From SHLQ01 sp964441145 (GTDB lineage Bacteria > Actinomycetota > Acidimicrobiia > Acidimicrobiales > SHLQ01), in the NCBI GenBank assembly GCA_964441145.1, contig CAYTUB010000028.1, positions 1 to 32,518 on the forward strand: DNA of 32,518 nucleotides, in the 5' to 3' direction. Of this stretch, positions 32,253 to 32,518 are shown in pieces. Made by a program: the position numbers and the translations under genes. Under the pieces are notes generated by a model. That model searched no databases. It was given only the letters and a program-made list of their open reading frames with translations, and was not told the origin of the DNA. How positions within the stretch are numbered: the stretch's first letter is position 1; each line of letters starts with the position of its first letter.

Positions 32253-32305
32253 AAAAATCCCTGATCTCTCAACGAACTTGAGGGGTCAGGGATTTCTTTC
32301 GTTTT
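32253..32305 (+). terminator. Intrinsic terminator after tRNA-Lys
   Basis: AAATCCCTGA (32255-32264) pairs perfectly with TCAGGGATTT (32286-32295), with an inner CTCAA/TTGAG stem. A T-rich run (CTTTCGTTTT) follows. This is the clearest Rho-independent terminator in the window. Confidence 0.85.
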
Positions 32306-32340
32306 CCGGCCGAATCCGACTGATCTCCAGCGACATCACC

Positions 32341-32518
32341 GTGAGCTTGAGACTCGGGGTTGGCGTGGCGCCAAAGATCGTTCTCGACAACAGTCCACAC
32401 GCAGCACGAGTGCGCGTACTCGACATCGAACCTGCACTCGCCCCCTACGACCTCGGCCCCTTCACCCTGCAGCGCCACTTGAAGAACCCACTCGTCAACG
32501 CCTTCTGGTCACTACTCG
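32341..32518 (+). CDS. Unrecognised partial reading frame at the window end
   Basis: A plus-strand frame stays open from about 32300 to the window edge with strongly G/C third positions and protein-like content (VAPKIVLDNSPHAARV, then LAPYDLGPFTLQRHL and NPLVNAFWSLL). GTG 32341 is the first usual start codon in frame, but no ribosome site is seen, and coding-like sequence seems to begin earlier (RIRLISSDITVS). I do not recognise the family. Lying behind two tRNA genes, it could be an ordinary gene or the remnant of an insertion. Confidence 0.4.
   Translation, partial: MSLRLGVGVAPKIVLDNSPHAARVRVLDIEPALAPYDLGPFTLQRHLKNPLVNAFWSLL

Noticed and set aside
32082..32264. 60-residue plus-strand frame containing PLAQLAEHRTLNPQVPGSSP
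   Set aside because: It is translation across tRNA-His and tRNA-Lys; this peptide pattern is a well-known spurious product of tRNA genes.

Overview
The window looks like a chromosomal segment of a high-GC actinobacterium. An uncultured or marine member of the Acidimicrobiia is my best guess; that is inference from gene order and protein style, not from a marker gene. Coding third positions are strongly G/C, GTG starts are frequent, and there are two actinobacterial hallmarks: a 32-residue bS22-type ribosomal protein, and a perfect match to the actinobacterial LexA box. The gene order metG, tatD, rpf, rsmA, ispE, glmU-like, prs, rplY, pth, mfd, lipoprotein, mazG, eno, ftsB, DUF501, ppx follows the mycobacterial Rv1007-Rv1026 neighbourhood almost gene for gene. 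Nearly everything is on the minus strand.

Left part (1-6.9 kb): a sulfate activation pair, cysD-cysN (cysN cut by the window edge), is divergent from cysQ across a 125-bp region with two dyads. It is followed by a glutamate dehydrogenase, a small methyltransferase, a GNAT acetyltransferase and an exopolyphosphatase. The gaps here carry two copies of a TGTCCCC-type palindromic repeat with an identical 12-nt apex. They also carry two copies of a nested hairpin that sits just behind stop codons and shows a compensatory base-pair change.

Middle (6.9-12.2 kb): between ftsB and ppx, where mycobacteria have only a small DUF501 gene, there is a molybdo-hydroxylase (CO dehydrogenase/xanthine dehydrogenase type) maturation set. 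It comprises a MoxR AAA+ ATPase, a VWA protein and two XdhC/CoxI proteins. The DUF501 protein is itself fused to a MobA-like nucleotidyltransferase. No molybdo-enzyme structural genes are in view. A DUF6941-like gene sits on the opposite strand.

Central core (12.2-28.1 kb): eno-ftsB, mazG with a tetrapyrrole-methylase-like N-terminus, a SurA-like lipoprotein, mfd, pth, rplY and prs. Next come a truncated, catalytically degenerate GlmU-like protein, tRNA-Gln, bS22, ispE, rsmA, an Rpf-type resuscitation factor, tatD and metG. Many neighbours overlap by 1-4 bases (TAATG, ATGA, GTGA), so they are probably cotranscribed.

Right part (28.1-32.5 kb): rmuC with an 11-residue coiled-coil repeat, a uridine-kinase-like P-loop protein, an HNH endonuclease of the DUF222/13E12 type behind a LexA box, tRNA-His and tRNA-Lys with a strong intrinsic terminator, and the start of an unrecognised plus-strand reading frame. 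I found no CRISPR array, insertion sequence, integrase or rRNA.
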